Assembly: GCA_965644315.1 (NCBI GenBank)
Contig: CBFFRQ010000080.1
Span: forward strand, 310,001-374,000
DNA: 64,000 bases
Reading direction: 5' to 3'
From: Caecitellus pseudoparvulus
Taxonomy: Eukaryota; Bigyra: Bicosoecida
Shown here: in pieces, positions 62,185-64,000 of the stretch
Layout of the letters: each line of letters begins with the position of its first letter
How positions within the stretch are numbered: position 1 is the stretch's first letter
Position numbers and translations under genes: made by a program
Notes under the pieces: model-generated
What the model saw: only the letters and a program-made list of their open reading frames with translations
What the model was told of the DNA's origin: nothing
The model's database searches: none

Positions 62185-63406
62185 CTAGTCCGCACGAGAC
62201 CGCTTCCGGGCCCGAGGAGGTAGAGGTGTGACCCCTTGCAGTCCCTCCAAGCCGAACCAAGCGTGCAGAAGTGTGTCCCCTGCCTCGGCCATGAGCGTGT
62301 CGGCTTCACTGCGGAAGCCAGTCTCCAGCTCCTTCAGCAGACCTGCGACGCCTGCAATCCCCAGGTGTGTGCGAGACAAGGGGCCGAATCGGAAATGAGG
62401 CCTCTTCACGCCTTCACCAGTTGCTGTGCTGGCGCTCTCCAATGACCTGGTCAGGTACCCTGCCGCCACGAACTTGCTGAGCAGGTCTTGCCAGTTCCCG
62501 AGGTGAGCATGTGTTTGGGGCTTGCCGTTGTCGCTGAGAGATGGGTCCAGCTGCAGCAATTGAGACTCCAGGTCTTCCTTCGACAAGCACTGCCCAGGGG
62601 CCATGGCCAACAGGCTGAGCACGCCGCCCAGAAAGCCGCGCCTGGCCAGCTCAGTTGTGCATGCTGCTTTATGCACAGGCTTGCCCAGCCCGAGCTCGGA
62701 GAAAGTGGTTGTGCTGACCACAGTGAACAGCACCTTCTTGTTTCCTTCCAGGGCTTCGCGCACGCTGCCAAACCGGCTCGCCTCAGCTGCAGAGAAAGCG
62801 CACAAACCAGTTTGACCGAGGCCAGTGGAGGCGTCGCGCCCACAGCGACTCACCGGCGGACTTGTACGTGGGCAGCGTTCGCGCTACACAAAGTCCATAG
62901 CTGGTGCGAAGCTCTGCGGCGCTTTCTGCGAGGGAAATCCTGCAAAGAGGCACGGGAATAGATACTTGAGAAGGAGGCGTTTCACCAGCGTTTTGCCTTC
63001 CAGCAACCTCACAATGCATCGGCTTTTCCCAGCACTTTCACCCTCGTGATTGCTTGCTTGAAGTCCGCGAGTGTGAATCCTCGATTGCCGCCGGTCATGG
63101 ACAACAGAAGGAAGCGGACTCCATCACAGACGGCCTGGCTGCGCTCCTGCAAAAGTTCAAACCCAGCGGTGCACCGGCGCAGACAAGCAACAGCTTCGGC
63201 GCACCACCACACGGTACCTTTCCCACTAGCTTCGTCTTCCGACGCGTCATTGCAGAGAAGTCAGGCAGAGAGGTGTCTGCAGCCTTGATCTGCTCGTGCA
63301 CGTAGCGCGTGGCGGCTGCGTTCGGGTGAAAGTCACGGGCGGCTTGGCGCTGCGAGCGCCCACGCTTCCTGCCTCGGCCTCCTCGGCCGGAGGCTGAGCC
63401 TGACAT
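62185..63406 (-). CDS. NSE3: SMC5/6 complex subunit NSE3 (MAGE domain)
   Basis: Exons 63406-63218, 63146-63013, 62939-62854 and 62786-62185 encode 336 residues. After a basic Gly/Arg-rich N-terminus (GRGGRGRKRGRSQRQ), the MAGE homology domain begins with AVCDGVRFLLLSMTGGNRGFT, continues through ELRTSYGLCVARTL and GFLGGVLSLLAMAPG, and contains the winged-helix end LGNWQDLLSKFVAAGYL. The tail is basic (PPRARKRSRAD). Only one MAGE protein per genome is usual outside mammals, and it is NSE3 of the SMC5/6 complex, which partners the NSE1 RING protein and NSE4 in DNA repair. Each intron join restores the MAGE pattern. The start codon is only 14 bp from a divergent start on the + strand. Confidence 0.82.
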
Positions 63407-63420
63407 GACCACTGCTGAGC

Positions 63421-63808
63421 ATGGAGTATTCAAAGCGGCGTGAGCACTTTGGCGGTCATGTAGGCAAATCGCCAGATGCCGTTTTGCAGCATTTTGTGAA
63501 GTGTGTGAGCCAGCACATCAAAAAGCCTCGCCGCGCTTTACAGGTACGACAAGCATGGCGTAGCCTACGTCTACCCACCCGCGCTGTCCAAGCAAGACCC
63601 ATTTGCTGCGGGCTCATTAATTCCGTGCACTCGGAGCACACTCCACCACACACCCAGGTCCCGTTTGCTCTGCATGGAGCGCGCGGCAGTGCCCAGGCTC
63701 TGCTTGCATCGTTGCTTCGTCCAGGGCAACGTGTGCAGCACCTGCTTTGCCTGGCGCAGTCGTTTTCCTGCTCCGAACCTTGAGTGGTGGCTTGCTGAGC
63801 TGTCTTGA
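63421..63808 (+). CDS. Small 69-residue protein in three exons, unknown
   Basis: Proposed exons 63421-63500, 63544-63624 and 63760-63808 give a 69-residue protein with all joins in phase 2. The product begins MEYSKRREHFGGHVGKSPDA, has a Tyr/Pro-rich middle (YDKHGVAYVYPPALSKQDPF), and ends PNLEWWLAELS. It is soluble-looking, without a signal or membrane segment. I do not recognise it. The middle part reads like a genuine conserved exon, but the donor of intron 1 (GTGTGT) is weak, with a stronger GTGAGC four bases further downstream that breaks the frame, so the exon set is tentative. It is divergent with NSE3, 14 bp between ATGs. Confidence 0.4.
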
Positions 63809-63872
63809 GGAGCCCGCAACGGTCTTGGGCAGCAAGCCGTGCTCTTTGACCTCTGCCCTCCTTGTGGTGGCT

Positions 63873-64000
63873 ATGGGCTCCGGAAGCAGCAAGGAGGAGA
63901 GCGCAGCCGCAAGTCGCTTTGGACCAATCGAGGGGCATGGGAACCGGGAGCTCGCGCGCAAGACTCTGAGCAAGTGCCCCTTCTTTAAGCACCTCAGTAC
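63873..64000 (+). CDS. N-terminus of a myristoylatable, probably cyclic-nucleotide-binding protein (PKG-like?), cut by the window edge
   Basis: The frame opens at the ATG at 63873 and runs to the edge (42 codons). It starts MGSGSSKEESAAA, a consensus N-myristoylation site (Gly2, Ser5/6, Lys7). The next segment (ELARKTLSKCPFFKHLS) matches the approach to a cyclic-nucleotide-binding domain, where L..CPFF..LS precedes the first strand. Myristoylated cGMP-dependent kinases of algae and protists start this way. Only the first 42 residues are visible, so kinase or regulatory subunit identity cannot be confirmed. It follows the small gene by 64 bp on the same strand. Confidence 0.45.
   Translation, partial: MGSGSSKEESAAASRFGPIEGHGNRELARKTLSKCPFFKHLS

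Noticed and set aside
1-64000. Search for transposons, rRNA, prokaryotic operons or viral insertions
   Set aside because: No transposase, reverse transcriptase, terminal repeats, rRNA or viral hallmark was recognised; introns throughout show ordinary nuclear genes.

Overview
This is 64 kb of a compact, GC-rich nuclear genome from a eukaryote, most likely a single-celled flagellate or alga. I count about 29 protein genes on both strands and roughly 45 short introns, mostly 42-120 nt, with GTGAG, GTGCG or GTACG donors. Eight genes have ORFs longer than 1 kb without an intron. A ciliary dynein-assembly factor (CFAP300), a CEP95-like centrosomal protein and a probable Fuzzy-like protein point to an organism that builds motile cilia. 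GTP-dependent PEPCK, an animal-type O-GlcNAcase, a PAQR receptor and UCP-like carriers argue against a land plant. No photosynthesis-specific gene is visible, so I cannot name the phylum. I see no transposon, tRNA, rRNA or CRISPR array.

Layout: 1-10 kb holds NSUN2 (runs off the left edge), a GnT-I-family glycosyltransferase and a Sen1-type helicase. 10-20 kb holds a DUSP-USP deubiquitinase, a Drp1/Dnm1-type dynamin and the diflavin reductase NDOR1/Tah18. 20-35 kb holds a large pseudokinase-CHAT protease-like fusion, an unknown coiled-coil protein, a GNAT-GH84 O-GlcNAcase, a PAQR protein, a secreted IPT/FN3/L-type-lectin protein and V-ATPase subunit e. 35-45 kb holds two UCP/DIC-type mitochondrial carriers, three unknown small or medium genes, a CEP95-like gene and a ZIP9-like metal transporter. 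46-58 kb holds fructose-1,6-bisphosphatase, a Fuzzy-like gene, CFAP300, POLE3, a HIG1 protein, GTP-PEPCK, an EF-hand-like coiled-coil protein and a small membrane protein that resembles complex I NDUFA1. 58-64 kb holds a CSB/ERCC6 remodeller, the SMC5/6 subunit NSE3, a 69-residue protein and the myristoylatable start of a probable cyclic-nucleotide-binding protein.

Themes: cytosolic and mitochondrial energy metabolism (two gluconeogenic enzymes 6 kb apart, carriers, HIG1, NDUFA1-like), genome maintenance (CSB, NSE3, POLE3, Sen1) and cilium assembly (CEP95-like, Fuzzy-like, CFAP300 within 8 kb). Genes are packed tightly. Six convergent pairs end within 40 bp of each other, and one pair overlaps by 6 coding bases.

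The most unusual items are the pseudokinase-CHAT fusion and a short motif, (C)AATTTCCGC / GCGGAAATT(G), that recurs in either orientation close to start codons, eight times inside 5'-proximal introns. Exon structures were derived by hand from splice consensus, reading-frame continuity and resemblance to remembered protein families. No search was run.
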